Position numbers and translations under genes: made by a program. Shown one piece after another: positions 1-14,340 of a DNA stretch of 64,000 nt (positions are counted from its first letter, which is position 1; each line of letters begins with the position of its first letter). The stretch lies in contig JACDOX010000111.1 of assembly GCA_014549065.1 (NCBI GenBank), positions 444,532 through 508,531 of the forward strand, read 5' to 3'. The notes under the pieces are model-generated. The model did no database searches. It was not told the DNA's origin and was given only the letters and a program-made list of their open reading frames with translations. This DNA comes from Cardinalis cardinalis. Taxonomy: Eukaryota > Chordata > Aves > Passeriformes > Cardinalidae.

Positions 1-3000
1 AGCTCAATTTTGTTAGCAGGACTGATAGATTTAAAGTGCACATTAGAAGTCATAAAGGGGAAATCTAAAATATAACCAGAATGCAGGGGGAGAGATGGTG
101 TAGGGAGTGGTTAATGCATCTGCATTCACCTGNGGGTGTAATTTCATGAAGGAGTTTTTTGACAACACTGGTGGCTGACATATTCCTGTTTTCATTTCTC
201 ATCTTGCTGTGTGTGCTGCGTGCAAGCAGAGCCAGTTGTGGTTGCAGTACTGATGACAGTGGGGGCGGCTGTGTGTGGATTTACCCGAGGCTGTCNTGTC
301 AGATCCGTTCCTTTGCTCCACTGCACGAGTGCAGGTGTGAAGGAGTGGTGCAGGTACCACAGGGGGCTGTGGGACCCTTTTAGGATCACTGGGGTCTGAG
401 GTGAGGCTCAGCTTTAGCAGCAGCAGTGCTGCTTTGTTAGGCCTTTGTTTGACCTCCTGTCCCAGCTGTTCTTCCTGGGTCTATCTGGACACAGCTCTTT
501 GCACAGCTGTGCTTCAAGCCANAGCAAGCATCTGCCCTGACTGAAAACACAGTAAAAAAAGGGAGAATTGGTTTGTCTGGAGTACTTTGAGCAGTTTTAG
601 TTTCTCCTATAATTTGGTTGAGTGCAGCCATGCCCAGGCTGTTCTGGGGTGATGCAGTGGCCAGAGGGGCTGCTGGTTTGACCAGTGCTCTGCTGAGGAA
701 ATCCTGGTGAGGCCACAGCCTGGGATGGAACAAGGATGTGGTACACATGAATGGGATAAAAAAGTTCTCTGAGTGGAAAAAGAGAAAGATAGTGATCATC
801 ATCTCCAGCTGATGAGCTGAGCCTGAAGGTGCTCTACAACATCTCTTCTTTTGAAGGCAAAGCTGTTATTTTTAATATATTCCCTTTTGTTCCTGTAATT
901 GAAGTGCTTTTTTTGACACATTTATTCATTCTTGCTGCTTTTCTTCTCACTGTTGAATGATTTAATACCTAAAGTAGTTTTACTTTTTTTTCCTCTGTTT
1001 TCATTCACTTCCTCCTGATCTTCTTTTTTTCACAAGGAAGAGAAACAGGCAAAACACTTGGTCACATATTAAAGGAGTCTGTTAGAACAGCATCAGTTTT
1101 TCTAAGCCCTCTTGCACTGATGCTTTTGATTATTCAGCTGCTGGTATCTTGTGTTTTTCTGTGAAGTGTTACAGGATGTTTGAGTGTAAAAATAAAATTT
1201 TGAGGATTTTGATTCTATGCATTTATTCCAACACTCACAGTGGAAATACATCAGTGGACAAAGCTCTTCTTATTTCTCCCCTCTCCTGTTCAAGTACTAG
1301 AATCTGTGCTTTGGTTATCAGTCTTCACTGGCCCAAAATCACTTCTTGTGTGAGCTATAGATTCTCATCTCCCTCAAGGTGAACCAGAGANAAAGTTGTA
1401 TTCATCATCAGTTTCTTGAGTTCTTTATTGCTGAGGGGGCAGAATGTTTCATTTCAGCCTAATGAACCAATTTTGANTCTTCTTTCATACCAAGAGTTAA
1501 AAAACTAGTCAAAAAAACCTTATTGGTAAGTTCCATTTTCTGAGATCCTGATAATTATTTATACCTCAGGGAAATGTCTCATCATTTACCTGTGTATNCT
1601 TAGTACATACATGCCCAAAAATCATTTTTGTTCCTTTTTTCATCCATTTGGAAATGGGAGTCAGTCACTTCCTTGAAGATTAGTTCTGGAATTGTAGTTT
1701 TGGACCTATGTGTGTTCTGGGAAAGTGAAAAGAGTGTCCAGTGTGTAATCTTTCAGAAAAAAAAAAAAGAAAAAAGCAAATTAGCAGTGAATCATNGGAA
1801 ACATACTCTCAAAGAAGAAATGAGCTAAAAAAAGAATCTGTGGAGCCAAGAGCCTGAACTCCTTAAGAAGTTTTACTTAGTAGCTACTTGAATTTGAGGT
1901 CTTGACTCTTGGCTGGGAAGTGAGTTGAAGAATAGGAAGGGAAGGTGTGAGGTTGGGCTCCTGAAGGGCTGCCCTGTGCCTGTGGCTGTTGCTTNTGTTT
2001 GGAGCAGTCCCCACACTCCAGTGCCAGCCCTGACCTGGGGATGCTCTGCTGTCACCTCCTGTGTGTGCCACGTGGCCCCTGCGAAGCCNCCCAGCAGCTC
2101 CTCTTGGACCTTTCTCCAAAAGGCCTTGACAAAAGGGCATTTCCTATTTCTGTACCTGCCACAGCTGCAATTCTTTTAAGACCATGAAACCTCTTACTAG
2201 GATATTTATTGAAAACAGATTTTGCTTGTCTTTGTGTTGANGTAAATCATTATTTGGAAATGCTTGTTTTTGAAGAGGGAGATTGTTTGTTTTCTTAAAA
2301 AAACAAAACAAACCATGGATGTATCATTTTTGATAGCAACAAGTGCATGTTCTGATAAATTTATTAAGCACATCACTTCAGAAGTACCCTCCAGCTTAAA
2401 CCCTTTTGTGACTCTATGAATAAAATAGGAGAATTGACAAGGGTAAGGTCAACGTTAAGAGGTAATTGTGGAATTCAGAAAATGAAGTATATGTGAACAT
2501 AAAAATACTTTCTGAATCCTTTGTGTGTGAAGAATGTTGCAGGTGCCTGGTGCTGAAATATTTATTTCATGATAATGGAATAGCAAATTTAGTGAGCATC
2601 TTTATCTCAATGTTCTTCCTTTTCCATCTCTTCAATATCCCAGCCAGTCAGTGTAAAAGAGTTGTTTACAAACTATAGATACATTAAAGATATTTTTACA
2701 TACCAGCATCTGTTTATAATGTATGCCTAGGAGATTTAGTAGATATGTAGAGTGACTGATAAAATGGTTGTGATTTTTTTGCTTGATAAGAAGAAAGATC
2801 AGACCACAAACTTACCATTTTATTGGTAGAGGTGGCTGACCACNTAAGAATAGTTTATCCCCCTTTTAGCTTGGAGATATGAAAGACAGGACAGCAGAAG
2901 AAATCTCTTTTGGCCTATATTTTGCTTTTATACTGACAAAACCATGGAAACACCCTTCTGAACTACTTCAGAAAATCTCTAAAATTGAAGGTAAATATTT

Positions 3001-6000
3001 TTTCAGTTTGCTGCATGAATTCCAAGCATACCCTAAGGTTTTCTTGTGAAGTATTTCTCTTTCACAAGCACTGGAGTGCTGCTCCTTCTCTGGTTTTCTT
3101 GTGGATGGAAAGCAATGGTTTAGATTTGGTGTTATATATTCTCTTTTTTTTTTTTCTCTTGGAATAATATTAAAGCATCTATGAATATGTATTCATATTG
3201 GGGTGAGATCCAGTGAACTGCTGTCTTGTGCTTTTTTCTTTGTAGGTTTCACCCTAAAGCCNAGTTTAAACATAGACTTGGTTTCAAAGACGTGAGCTGT
3301 TGAAAAGTAGAAATAGATAGAATGTGATAGAAATACTGCTGTCTGGGAACTCAGTTTGTGGCTTGTACTGGGATATCTAATTTTCCAGAGTATCAGATCT
3401 TCAATCCAAATGTTCTTCTGTGCCATAGTCGTCCTAATGCATTATTTTAAATTTTCCTTTGAGAATAAAACAAAAAGTGTCAACCCAGCATTGCCAGTGA
3501 TGGCTTTCTAAATGTGGATGCCTTCTAATCTGAAGTGCTATTTCACAGAAAGGNTCAATCACTATTTTAAGTTGCAGTGCCATGTGTAAATGAGCTGATA
3601 CAGTGACTAATTGGAGGTTTAATTAATTCTGGGAATACTTAATTTTCAAAANAGGTCCAATAGAAGGCAAAGGGAAAGTTAAAGAACAAATATATGTTCT
3701 AAATTTTGTAGATGAGTAAAGAGAGAAAAAGATCTGTCTCTTTAAATGTAGTAGCAAATTGTTTCTTCCAAGTAATTTTCAACAATTTGAATACAATTGT
3801 TTTCAAAGTATTAATTTAACCACGTTGGTACAAAGCAGTGTTTGCTGCTTAGGTAAGCAAATATACAGCCCTTAAATAAAAAAAAATTTGGGTATAAATG
3901 TCCTTTTTTATGTGTATACAGCTATGGTATCTTATTGCAACAAACTGACAAAACCCTTTTTAGAAAACACTGATCTTGATCTAAACACTTGATCTAAAAT
4001 GTTGATTTAAGGTGACTTTAAGATCTGTGTTGCATGTTTCAAGTTCTTAACTATTAAATCTTTATAAATAAGGAAAAGGAGTCCTGTGCCTTTTACTTNT
4101 AAATGGAAGATCATTTTTAAAGGAGGAGATATTACTCATTATTTTGGGTTTTTCTGTCAAAATGTTCAACTTGTGTTTCTTACGGTTTTTTTTTAACTGA
4201 ATGAAAAAGAATTACAGAGCCAAAACGCCTTGCTTTATATTAAGTTCCTCAAAAAATCACTTGGAAGAGATGTTGAGCAAGTTTGTGATGGTTTGATATG
4301 ATCTAAAATCTCAAATTCTGAGCCTCTGAAGCAAAGGGGTTCAGGAAGTTTCTTTACAGGAATTCCATTCCCACAGGTGGGCTCATCTCNTTGAGGGAAC
4401 ATGGGAAGGCAACAGACTGTGGAATATTCCAACCACAACCAGGTCTCCTTCTTTCAGACCACCAGGGATTGAAGGAAAGGAGACAGGAGGCAGAACAGAC
4501 AGATAAACTGACAAGATTGTCATATAAAAAGATAGTTTGCAATATATTGGTTTATGATCATTGTCCTTGAAGTCCCAATGACACACAAAGTAAAATAATT
4601 TAATGTGAAGGAGATGATAAAAAAGGCTTTGATGTTATCAAAGTTTTAAGGTTTTATTCCTATTCAGGAGATGTTCTCCTGAAGGAGAGAGTAATTAATA
4701 ATTGATTTTCTTCGTTTGTGTCTAGCTGATAGAAAACGGACTGCTCTGTGCTAGACAGTAAAGTTACCATCAGAAAATAGTTTCAGTAGGGTTAAGGTTA
4801 CATCAGGCTTGCTTTGCTAATTTGAAATTTTGGGCTAATGAAAAGACCTGAGACAGACTCTTTAGCATTTCAGTCCACATTTTNTGGCCTATGTGTACTC
4901 ACTAACCTCCTCAGTAATGTAACTCTTGGATTTCCATCTGCATAAGACAGCAAAACCCATCATGCATCCCAGCTTCAGTTTAAGTTGATAGATTTTGGAT
5001 TTTGGCATACACTGTAGGTGGGACTCCAAGTGTCCCAGGTGTTGGAGTGTGCTGCTGCCAGCCTTGATAAAATATCAGTGAAGGATCATCTGTCCTTAGT
5101 GCTTGCTTTGCATGTTCTAAGGATGCTCATCTTTGAGCTGCTGTAGTCTCTGGTGNGCCAGCTGTCTGCAGGGAAAGATTTTGCAAGCTTGGGTTATGTC
5201 TGTTAAAGGTAGCACAGAGAGAAATGAAATATAAAGCACAGGACAGGATTACAGTTTGTATGACTTAGGAAATGAAGTCTTACACAACTTAACTCAGTTA
5301 CTCCTAATAAATAAGCAGTCTTATCTGTCTCTGACAGCTTTGATGATCTGTGTCTGGGGTTACAGTTGTTCCTTCCCCAGTCTGTGTCACCTCTGTACTT
5401 CAGATCTGTAAAATTTGAGCTGCAGGGTTGGCAAAATGAGCTTTAGAAATTGTCATTTAGCAAGGATGTGATACACATTCCCCATCTGCAGGCACAACTG
5501 TTGAGCAGCTCCTCATCTCAGCTGAGAGATGAATTGTTGTGCTTGCTTTCCTCACTGGGTGGTTTCAGTGCTGAGACTCAGGGTGGGCTGAAAGACTTTT
5601 GTTACTCAGCTTCTAAATAAGGCTTGAATCTCTTGTGTTGGGAAACAGGGATTCTTGATACACATAAACTGACTCAGGTTACACAGCATCACCGTGGGCT
5701 GTTAGAACTTCATTTGTAAACTTGCTGTGTACCACTGCAGCTGGAGAGGAATAACTGCAACCATAATTTATTTAGAAGTTCCTTTGTGTTACTTGGCACA
5801 TGGAAGTGATGTTTCCGCTTAATTGATCAGGGCATGTCTTGTGAGTGATTTAAAATTACTTAAAATTGGACTNTACAAGCTTTTGTTGTGATGCTGTTGT
5901 CATGGGATGCATTCATCTAATGTAGTGTCTTAACACTATTTTGTGGCTGTGTGTAGCTTGAGTATCAGAGAGAGTGTTTTGAAAAAGTTCAAAGTCTGAG

Positions 6001-8841
6001 GTTTGTAAATAGCTAAGTCATTCTTCAGGNTGTGTTTAAAAGTATTTTTATTTCTATGAAATTTGTTGTATTGTTTCAATAGAATGAATTAATTGTGGGC
6101 ATCACTGAATTGACAGAATCATAAAATGGATTGGTTTGGAAGGGACTTTAAAGATCATTTGGTTCTAACCCCAATTTTTTTATTCTGTCCTTTACAGCAC
6201 ATTTCATTTAGTTAAGAGTCTTTGACATTCCTCAATCCAAGTAGAGAAGCCTCTGTCATAATCATAGTGTAGTTTCAACATGGCCATAAATTTTGAGACT
6301 GTAGGGGTGTCTCTGTACCTTTTCTGTTGCAGAACTGAATAAAATGCTCTAATTTTTTAGTTCCAGATTTAATATGCAGGAAGGAAATTGCTCAAGTCAG
6401 GATTTTAAAATGTTAATAGATAATGGAAGGAGAAATCAGGGCATGGTGGTACAAGATAAAGGTGGATTACACACGGATCTGATCCTCTCAGAACTGCAGT
6501 ATATTGGCTCCTTTTTGNTTTATGATTCCTCCAACTCTCTTTGCCTGCTCAAAGCACATACACACACTGTGGTGGCTGGGCAAGCTCTCCTGCCCAGGCT
6601 GGGCAAAACTAGGAGATAAAAATGTAGCTCAGGCAACAGCANGAATTACTGATACTTGTAGTTGGGGTGAATTAACAGAATTTGGGGATCTGCCTGCAAG
6701 TAAGGGTATGGTCTTGTGAGGTATCTCTGCACTCCACTGATCTGCTCTTCTATATCAGAATATGTTAAAAGCATTATTTCATGTATCCTGAAAGACTCTG
6801 TGGGGTGGGGGGAAAACAATGGCAATGAAAAGCATCATTTGAATTAAGTATGTTTAGTTTCTACTGATTTATGACAATTAGGAGTGAAAGGAGGTGTTGC
6901 CAGCATTATTCCAAAGCTGTGGTTTAGGTTTTGAAATGTTTTTAGCTTAGCNTAACCTAAATGTATTGATACTGTTTTAAAACAATTTTACTTTGAATGC
7001 TAAAAGAGGAATCAGGAATTGGAATAAGAAGGTGACACTGATCTTTATAAAGTGGAACTTTTTAATAGAAAATCACTTTTTTGAAACATGGAGGGAGGAT
7101 TCTTAGCCAATAGCTGTATCCTTCCAATGCCAAATGAAGTCAGTTGAATCTTTTCCATGTAATGATGAAAGTGGATTTCTATGTATTAGAGGCTTAATTG
7201 ATCATCTTTTAAAAAATATCTGTGGTCATTTTTGGTAAAGGACCAAATACTGAATAATAGTGAGGTGTGGATTCAGAAGAGAAAATAGCCATCACTATGG
7301 GGGATTTCATTGTGTGTTTGGAGCAAGGAAAGAAGAAAGAAAACAAACATGCATTTTGTTGAGTAACTTTCTGAGCACATCACNTGTCCATAGTTGTGCT
7401 GATAAATTTCTTCCTTACTTGTGAATATTTAGACTGGGATTCATTGACTATTTTTGCAATTCATGTTCTCTGTCAGAAATAATCCTATTTCAAGAAATCA
7501 TTGCAAGTATGTTGTATATTGAAAGAGTACAAAGCCTGGAGTTCAGCTAAGTGAGTACAGGTTTGGTAGTGTGATGGATTACACACTTCAAATCATCTGG
7601 TGTGTAAAGGAATACCAAAAGCCAGTTATTAAGGTTTGTAAGTGCCCTCAGAGGGACATTTCTGCCTCCTCAGGGTACCTTTTATTTTGAGAATGGTGTT
7701 GCTTTGCAATCCCATTGCTCAGGAACGTGTCAACTAACTTCCAGTTCGTTGTTTGAATGGAAGAATTTTTCTTTCAAGCTATATTAAAGCATTTATTTCA
7801 CTCAGCAGGTGAATGTTCACTCAATAAACTGAACAAAGGCTCTTTCCATCCTCAATTTTTCCCTCACATCTTTTTGAGAAGACTTCAGAATGGATTTCTT
7901 TAGAACTCACATGTCTGTCATTACATAAGTAGCAGTAAAAAAGGATTGGTTTGCCNCAGCTAGTGCACTCCTGAAACAATCCTATTCTGTTTTCATAACA
8001 TATTTATATTTCATGTTTGAAAGCTTGACATACACTGTTTATCTGATGGTATTGGTTGTTATTAGCATTGGACAGAAGATTCCATACTAGAAGTTAAGGC
8101 ACCAAAAAAATTATCTACTAAAAGGTGCTTCCAAAAAAACACATTTGTGCTCGTGGTTTTTAAAAGGTTNTCGTTGTTCTGATGTTTTGGCAAATATAAC
8201 TTCAGTTTCGAAAAATAACTACTCTTTTTATTTGAGTGCAATAGTGACATTTCTCTGAACCAGTTTTATTCTTTTAATTTCTAACTTCTGGGATTCTCTA
8301 AGTGTCAAAAATGAGAGAAAATTGTTAGCTTTTGTGGAGTTTCAAAGTATTGTGATGGAAGTTGTTTGTATCTAGTGATGCCAAGCTTGAAATAAATGTA
8401 GTTTGTGCAAAACAGACAATTTGAAACAGCTCACAATTCTGTTACTCTTGTCATTGTCATTATCCTTTTAGATTAGGACTGCAAGAAGGAATGGTTTTCT
8501 CACCTCTCTTTTCCTCCCCATTTGGATTTTGCATNTTAAAATTTAATAAGGATGATGTCAGTTGCATATTACATAAGGTTTCTAAGAGTATAGCCTTTCT
8601 AAAGGGGCAGGGCAAGATAAATGCCTTTAATATAGAAAAATACAGAACTCATGATGTTCTTTACACCAGTCAATGGTCGGAACCATCAATTTTACATTTT
8701 ATGGGCAGCAAGGATGAGAGGTATATTCTGTGTAAATACTATGCTTGAATGCACAAATCAAAANCTTGTTGAGAAGCAAGGGAGTTGTGGCCCAGTGAGG
8801 AGGAGGAGGATGGTTTTTCATGGCTGGTGTCTGTGTTGCAG
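1..8841 (+). other. CASK: CASK intron 1, 3' part (no exon seen)
   Basis: This stretch precedes CASK exon 2 and ends with a pyrimidine-rich tract and CAG acceptor at 8839-8841. I see no sequence that could encode the acidic N-terminus expected from exon 1, no CpG-island-like promoter and no convincing other gene. All open frames are short and lack recognisable similarity. It contains one CR1 tail on the minus strand near 6111-6175. A moderately GC-rich patch at about 1980-2130 is unassigned. The remainder is ordinary AT-rich intron. Confidence 0.85.
6111..6175 (-). repeat. CR1 LINE 3' end fragment
   Basis: Read on the minus strand, this matches the characteristic 3' tail of avian CR1 elements: a region like GATCTTTAAGGTCCCTTCCA followed by the short octamer-type repeat related to ATTCTATG. 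Only the last about 65 bp are recognisable, and divergence is moderate. No target-site duplication is expected or seen for CR1. Identification is from pattern memory, not a RepeatMasker run. Confidence 0.75.
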
Positions 8842-8954
8842 GGGTCCCTTCAGCGTGGTGCGGCGATGCATCAACAGGGAGACGGGGCAGCAGTTCGCTG
8901 TGAAGATCGTCGATGTAGCAAAATTCACTTCAAGTCCTGGATTAAGCACAGAAG
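8842..8954 (+). CDS. CASK: CASK exon 2 (kinase glycine loop to VAIK-type lysine)
   Basis: This is coding exon 2 of CASK, a membrane-associated guanylate kinase scaffold at synapses and epithelial junctions. Its N-terminal CaM-kinase-like domain can phosphorylate neurexin without magnesium (family knowledge). The exon begins with the last base of a Lys codon (K20), then encodes GPFSVVRRCINRETGQQFAV and continues through KIVDVAKF to LSTE, ending on the first base of Asp58. The phosphate-binding loop and the ATP-anchoring lysine (K41 in the mammalian numbering) are present. The acceptor is TTGCAG at 8836-8841 and the donor is GTAAGA at 8955. The length of 113 nt fits 1+37 codons+1. It is notably CpG-rich compared with its flanks, as expected of a constrained exon. 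The open frame continuing upstream to 8651 is intronic. Protein identity to mammalian CASK appears complete over this exon. Confidence 0.97.
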
Positions 8955-11140
8955 GTAAGAATTAATAATTAAGCAAACTCCCAGCAGACAGGTGTTTTTT
9001 TGATTTATCAGCCTTTCCTATGTTTGCTCTTTTTATTATACTTTCTGGTTTATGTTTTCTCGAAGTTTTAAAGCAAGGTTGTATATGTCAAAATTAGCTT
9101 AGTGCTTGCATTTCTAATCTTTAGTAGTTTCTACATATATTCAGTGATGATCATAAATACTAGAAAGATAGCTAGGTCTAAGCCATTTCTATTTTTGTTA
9201 GGATTTTTTTGTCTTAAGAATGTGAATTTTGTAAAGAAAAAAGGTAGTTCTGAGTCAAAAAAGCATACACCACAAGTAAAGCAAGAACACATGAGGTTTG
9301 GTTGTACTAGTTTTAGCAAGTAATTTGCTATAAATGGGTGAAGACTTGCTATTAAAGTGCAAGTTATATAAAAATATATTTTTATGTAGTCAGGATTACA
9401 GGCAATGATGCAGAACTNCTACAGTGTAAACCCAAGGCTCTAACTCTCTAACGTTTTCCTGCTTTAGAGTAAAACAGTCTATGTTGAATACACAACTTGT
9501 GTCTGCATAGTTCTTCTTTTACCCTACGTGGAGAAGAGCATTGCCAATTGAGTGACACTTGCTGAGTTCTGCATGTCCTGTATATNTTTTTTGGAGATCA
9601 TAATTCTTTTNTGCAGTACTGTTTCTGGGGGGTTCCACTGATNCCATCAAAATCCTTGTAAACCCTACTTCAGCANAAAGGGGTCAATGACTTTAGCTGG
9701 TGTTTATAACAAACAGTATCTTGAGCCTTTATGACTGGCTTGATTTACAAGGTAAATCACAGGTCTTGCTTCAAATTTTACCAGATATTTTCATTTCATA
9801 ATGCCATTGTTGTTTCTTTTTTCTAGCCNCATAACAAAATATAAGCCACATTTTCCACAATATTCAGCTTCTGATTAGCTCCATCATGGTTTTGGCAAGT
9901 TATACCAAAACCATTGCGTTCTGAGCTACTGAATGCTTATTAAAATGGTTTGATACCTTTTAAATAAGTTATGTCCATNTTCTTTTTTTTCTAAGCCTCA
10001 TTTGAACTGCTGATGATAGGACACATTTCTGCCTTTGGTGGAATATTACCTTCCTGGCTCCATGACAGTAAAATTCAATCTTTTGAGGCCTTGAAGAATT
10101 TCTGAAAGGGAAAAGTCATAGGCAAAAAAGAAGGGACTCATCAGGAGGAAAAGAAAAGCCAACAGTAAAAACCGATTAGCTGAAAAAAGGATAAATGTGG
10201 ATGGTTTGCAGTTTCTGCCTGGGTCTAAAGAATAGGTTTGGGAGTGTATTAAGAACTCTGGGGTTTTTCCAATTCCACTTTTGTTGTATTGTTGTAATTT
10301 TAATTCAAGGTAGCAGATCATTGAGGTATGATCATAAAAATTTTCTTGGTTTAGTAGTGCTTTGTTTTGTTTTGTGGTTTTGGATTGTTGTTTGGGTTTC
10401 TTTGTTTTTATTGTTGTGGGGTTTGTTCTTTTAAAGGTTTTGAATTATTATGCCTTAGATTTGTAATATTAAGACACAAAGACACATAAATGTGTGAGCA
10501 TGGAACAAGTTCTTACCTCAACATAAGAATGTGAATTTTTCACAAACTCTTTCCATCTTCTGTGCTCTTTGTTCTTCCTCTGTTTTTCATTGGCTTGTTT
10601 TTTAGTTGGATGGTTTTTTTGCACCTCTACTCTATCTAGGTTCTAGGGGGGTTTTAAAGATTTTTTTTTTCCTAGTTTGTTTGTTTATTTCTGATGTGGC
10701 ATTCCTTAAGCCTGTTGGTGGGCAGCCACCATGGTGGTATTGGTATAAAGCAAATATACCTGTAAGGAAGCTGTGTTTGNAAACTGTATTAAAGCGTGAG
10801 CTGTAATGAAGTGATAAGATTAACCCTTGGAGATACTCTTTACCTTGAAGTTTTGACCTCTGCAAGTTCANTTTGCTCTTGAAGGTTATTTTTGCACAAC
10901 TCTCCACCTCCAGTCTTTCTTTGTGGCACAGGANTGGGAGAACAGGACATTCTGCATGTGGGGGAGCTGATGACAATTCCTTCCATTAATTCTCATATAT
11001 CTAGAGTGCTTAGAGCTAAAGGTCCCAGTATGCCTTCACATTTTCAGATTAAATCAAAAAAGTCTTTGTTCTTGAGTGCTTTTACATAAATACCCCTGTA
11101 GGATGATGTGTTCATGGGTAAGAAGTTCGTTTTTGTTTGT

Positions 11141-11685
11141 CAGCAGTGTACTCTTGTGGCAAAGGCAGCCAACTGCANAGCAGAGCATTGCAGAGGTGCA
11201 GCCAGCCAGGCAGAGCAAGAGATTGTTCCCTCTGTTCATCCCTTGTGGGACCACACCTGGAGCATTGTGATCAGTCTTGGTTTCTCCAGGACAGGAAAAA
11301 GCAATGATGTGCTGGCAGGAGTCCAGCAGAGATGGACTGAGTTGGTCAAGCCTTAATAAGAGAAGCTGAGATGAGATTTGGTGATGTCTTTAATTACTTC
11401 ATAAAAGGATATAGAGAAGAGGGAGCCAAACTCTTGATTTGGGCACACAGTGAAATGACAAAAGGCCATGTGGACAAATTGCATCATGAAGAAATGCCAA
11501 TTAGAGACAAANAAAGGAAAAATTTGCACCTGATTGTACAGAGAGTTCATGGAGAGCATCCTCAGAGATGCTCAGAGATGGAGTGCACGAGGCTCCAAGC
11601 TTCCAGGTCCATTTTGACCAGCTTGGAGCAAGAGTTTGGACTAGGTCACNTCCAGAGGGTCCTTCCAACCTAGATGATCCCGTGG
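11141..11685 (+). repeat. CR1 LINE fragment, sense to CASK
   Basis: The fragment runs through recognisable CR1 3' coding-end and 3'UTR segments. It includes wording like GGACCACACCTGGAGCATTG near 11249, the ACAGGAAAAAGCAATGATG-type stretch, a GAAAAATTTGCACC-like stretch near 11517, and the terminal GGTCCTTCCAACCTAGATGA at 11659-11678. It is old and indel-rich. The centre (about 11370-11510) is poorly aligned to what I remember of CR1 and may contain an internal deletion or another insertion. Confidence 0.8.
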
Positions 11686-13940
11686 TGTTTGTAGCAATGT
11701 GTAATCTATGAGCCAATATAGTTGCAATACTATATAGGGAAAAAATTCAGGCATAGCAATACTGTGCTAAAAAGGAGATAATTTAAAACCAGTTTTGATA
11801 CAATTTTTAAAACTAGTTTTGATTTCTTTAACCTGTGAGACAGCTGGGCATCAAATATGTTTTAAAGGGACTGTTTTCTAAACAATTCATTTAGAAAAAT
11901 ACATACTGGNGTCTTACCCTGATAAGGAGATGCCATTATTGTGACAAAAACAAGCTGAAATGCTTCTCTAGGCTGATGTGTTACCAGTTGGTGTTATTGT
12001 GGGCATTTTTGGCATATGATGGAGAAGCCAGTAGCACACAAGACAAACTTTTATCAGGTAGGGTGTTCTTTCCATAAGGCTGCTCAGTACTCACAGCATG
12101 TGTAGACACAGACATCTCAAGTGATTTTTGTGTCTCGCTGCATCTCTGGAGTGGTTTGATAATAGCAGGGAAAATTAATGCAATGTAACGATGCCAGACA
12201 GCTAGTAAATCTAATCTGGGCTAAATTCTATTGGATTTATGTATTAGCATTCATGGTCTTGCATATTGTGTATCATCAATCTCTGTAGTGTTGTAATTCA
12301 GCCATATTAATGAAGTATATTGACACCTTGTCACTGCTCAAGTGGCCACGTGATCTGCTGGATTAATGTTGCATATTTTACATGTTGACAGATTCTACTA
12401 CAGTTCACTCATATCACAGAGATACAAAAAAATCAAAAATAAGAAAATGTGAAGGTTGAATATTTTTAGACATAAGAGTCTCTTTTTTGCTGTTCAGTTG
12501 AGAGAATCCATGTGGAAGANCACTTGATGCTCTCAGAAGCCAGTAGTAGCTGACTCATTGAGGTCTNAAAAATATATCAGTGCAAATAAACTTATTTTCA
12601 AGTACAGCTCTTAGCTGCTATACTCAGAACTTCTGGTATAGAAAACTGTGAGAACCATGTTCCTAATTTCTGAGTTTGTTACAGCTCANATCTTAGTTTG
12701 ACTGTCCATTTCCTCTGCAGCTCTGTTCACATCCTATGCATTTTCTCTTGTCTTTTTTCTCTGCACAGCTTGCATGTCTGATTTTTAGTACCTGCTTTAA
12801 CACAGGCACCATTTCTCAGGAACAGAATGGTGATCAGTCCTTACTACTTAGAAGCCAATACACATTATTTATCTGCCTTTTCTTAAATCTAGATTGCTTT
12901 CTTGTAACATGCTGAGTGTTTTTTAAAGCAATTCAAAGGGCAGTGTTTTGTGCTTATAGTGCATTGAAANTGTTTTTCAGAATCTAATTCAACATATTTA
13001 AGGTTCTCTTACCTGTAGTTCATTTCTGTAGAANTGTCCTCACAAAGAAAGTGGTTACCAGTTCTTCTCCAGACTTCTAATACTCTACACCTTGTTTATT
13101 AGGGTGATGTGTGTGGTTGATACACAGGTTTGTATGCAGTCAGGCCGCTGGGAAGCTGAATGAATCAGCTGATAAGGACACATTGAGGTTTCCTTCAGAA
13201 CCCAGACTGGTTCTTCTGGAAGCAGGCTGTGAAACAGTCTGCAGAATAACTTTGTCTGTGACAAAGAGCAAAATTGTAACCAAGGAAGCAGTGTTTTAAA
13301 TACAGTTCTTGGACTACTTCTAGCACAGAGAGGGGCAAGATAATTGAATCAAAAGTGGCCTTGCTGTGCATAATCCACTTCAGGAGAAGAATTCCAAAAT
13401 TATTTAATGGGGCATTGGAAAGATAACTGGAGGGTTTTGTGATGTTTTAGTTGTTGTCTTCTGGGTTTTTTTTTTCCCCACAAAGGGGCCCATAGATCTT
13501 ATCCGTGAATAACTTTCAGATTTCATTTTTTAGAATCATTTTGTGGGGGCAGTGTTTTCAAAAGGCTTTATTTCGTTCATAGTGGAATTGCATGACAGTA
13601 TCTTTAGCTTTTGGTACTGGAAGGCTGTAGTGAATCATAAGTTATTTTTCACAAAAGTATCTGTAAGATTTTGCACTTCCCTCCCTGCATGTTTTCAANG
13701 GTTTCAGAAAAAAAATGTACTGTCAGCATTGAGCTCATCTCTTTTGAGTAAAAATTACTACAAATCTGCATGTCATCAGATTTCATGATACTGTACCATA
13801 TATAGACTGGATTTGAAGAAAGAATGAGTGACTCATTGCCTTTGATTTGGAAATACCAACTAATCTGGAATTTCTGGTCGTTGTCAGTTCTGTGTTGTAC
13901 CAAATTTCCCAGATCAAGGGCAGGTACCTTCCTTCTGTGT

Positions 13941-14340
13941 GACAATTTTGGGCCCACACCTGAACTATTGTGCCCAGTCTGGGGCTTCATAGTGTGAGCT
14001 GGGAAGGTCCCTGCAAAGGACAAGATAATCAGGAGCCTGCAGGACACGATGGGCAAAGAGAGGTTGAAGAAGCTGGGTTTGTTTGCTCTGGTGAAGAGGA
14101 GCCTGAGAGGGTGTTTAATGTGGGCTTCAACTACAAAAATGTCAGAGCCAAGCTGCCCTTGAGTGGAAGCTGCTGGAACACAGGGAAATGCCAGGANTTG
14201 TTGCTTGGAAGGTTCAGGTTGGACATGTTTTCAAGAGTTTGCTCAATGAAATCAGAGCAGTCCTGACCCAGTGTGTGCAGTGATGTCAGATTGAGTGGGG
14301 GTTGGACCCAATGTCCATCAGAGGTCACGTCCCACCAGCT
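13941..14340 (+). repeat. CR1 LINE fragment, sense to CASK
   Basis: The segment shows the CR1 3' region in order: GGGCCCACACCTGAACTATT, the TGGGCAAAGAGAGGTTGAAG region, a GAAGAGGAGCCTGAGAGG region, GGTTCAGGTTGGACATG, and the tail GGGGGTTGGACCCAATGTCC. The element is sense-oriented relative to CASK. Open reading frames across it are chance leftovers, not genes. Confidence 0.8.

Noticed and set aside
8651..8841. Open frame extending upstream of CASK exon 2
   Set aside because: It reads through the TTGCAG acceptor into intron, and the amino acids upstream do not resemble the CASK N-terminus.
9368..9385. 18-bp AT-only palindrome
   Set aside because: Perfect symmetry but only A and T; expected by chance in AT-rich intron.
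13970..14266. 98-codon frame that looks protein-like
   Set aside because: It lies fully within a CR1 3' fragment and is a chance frame in the repeat.
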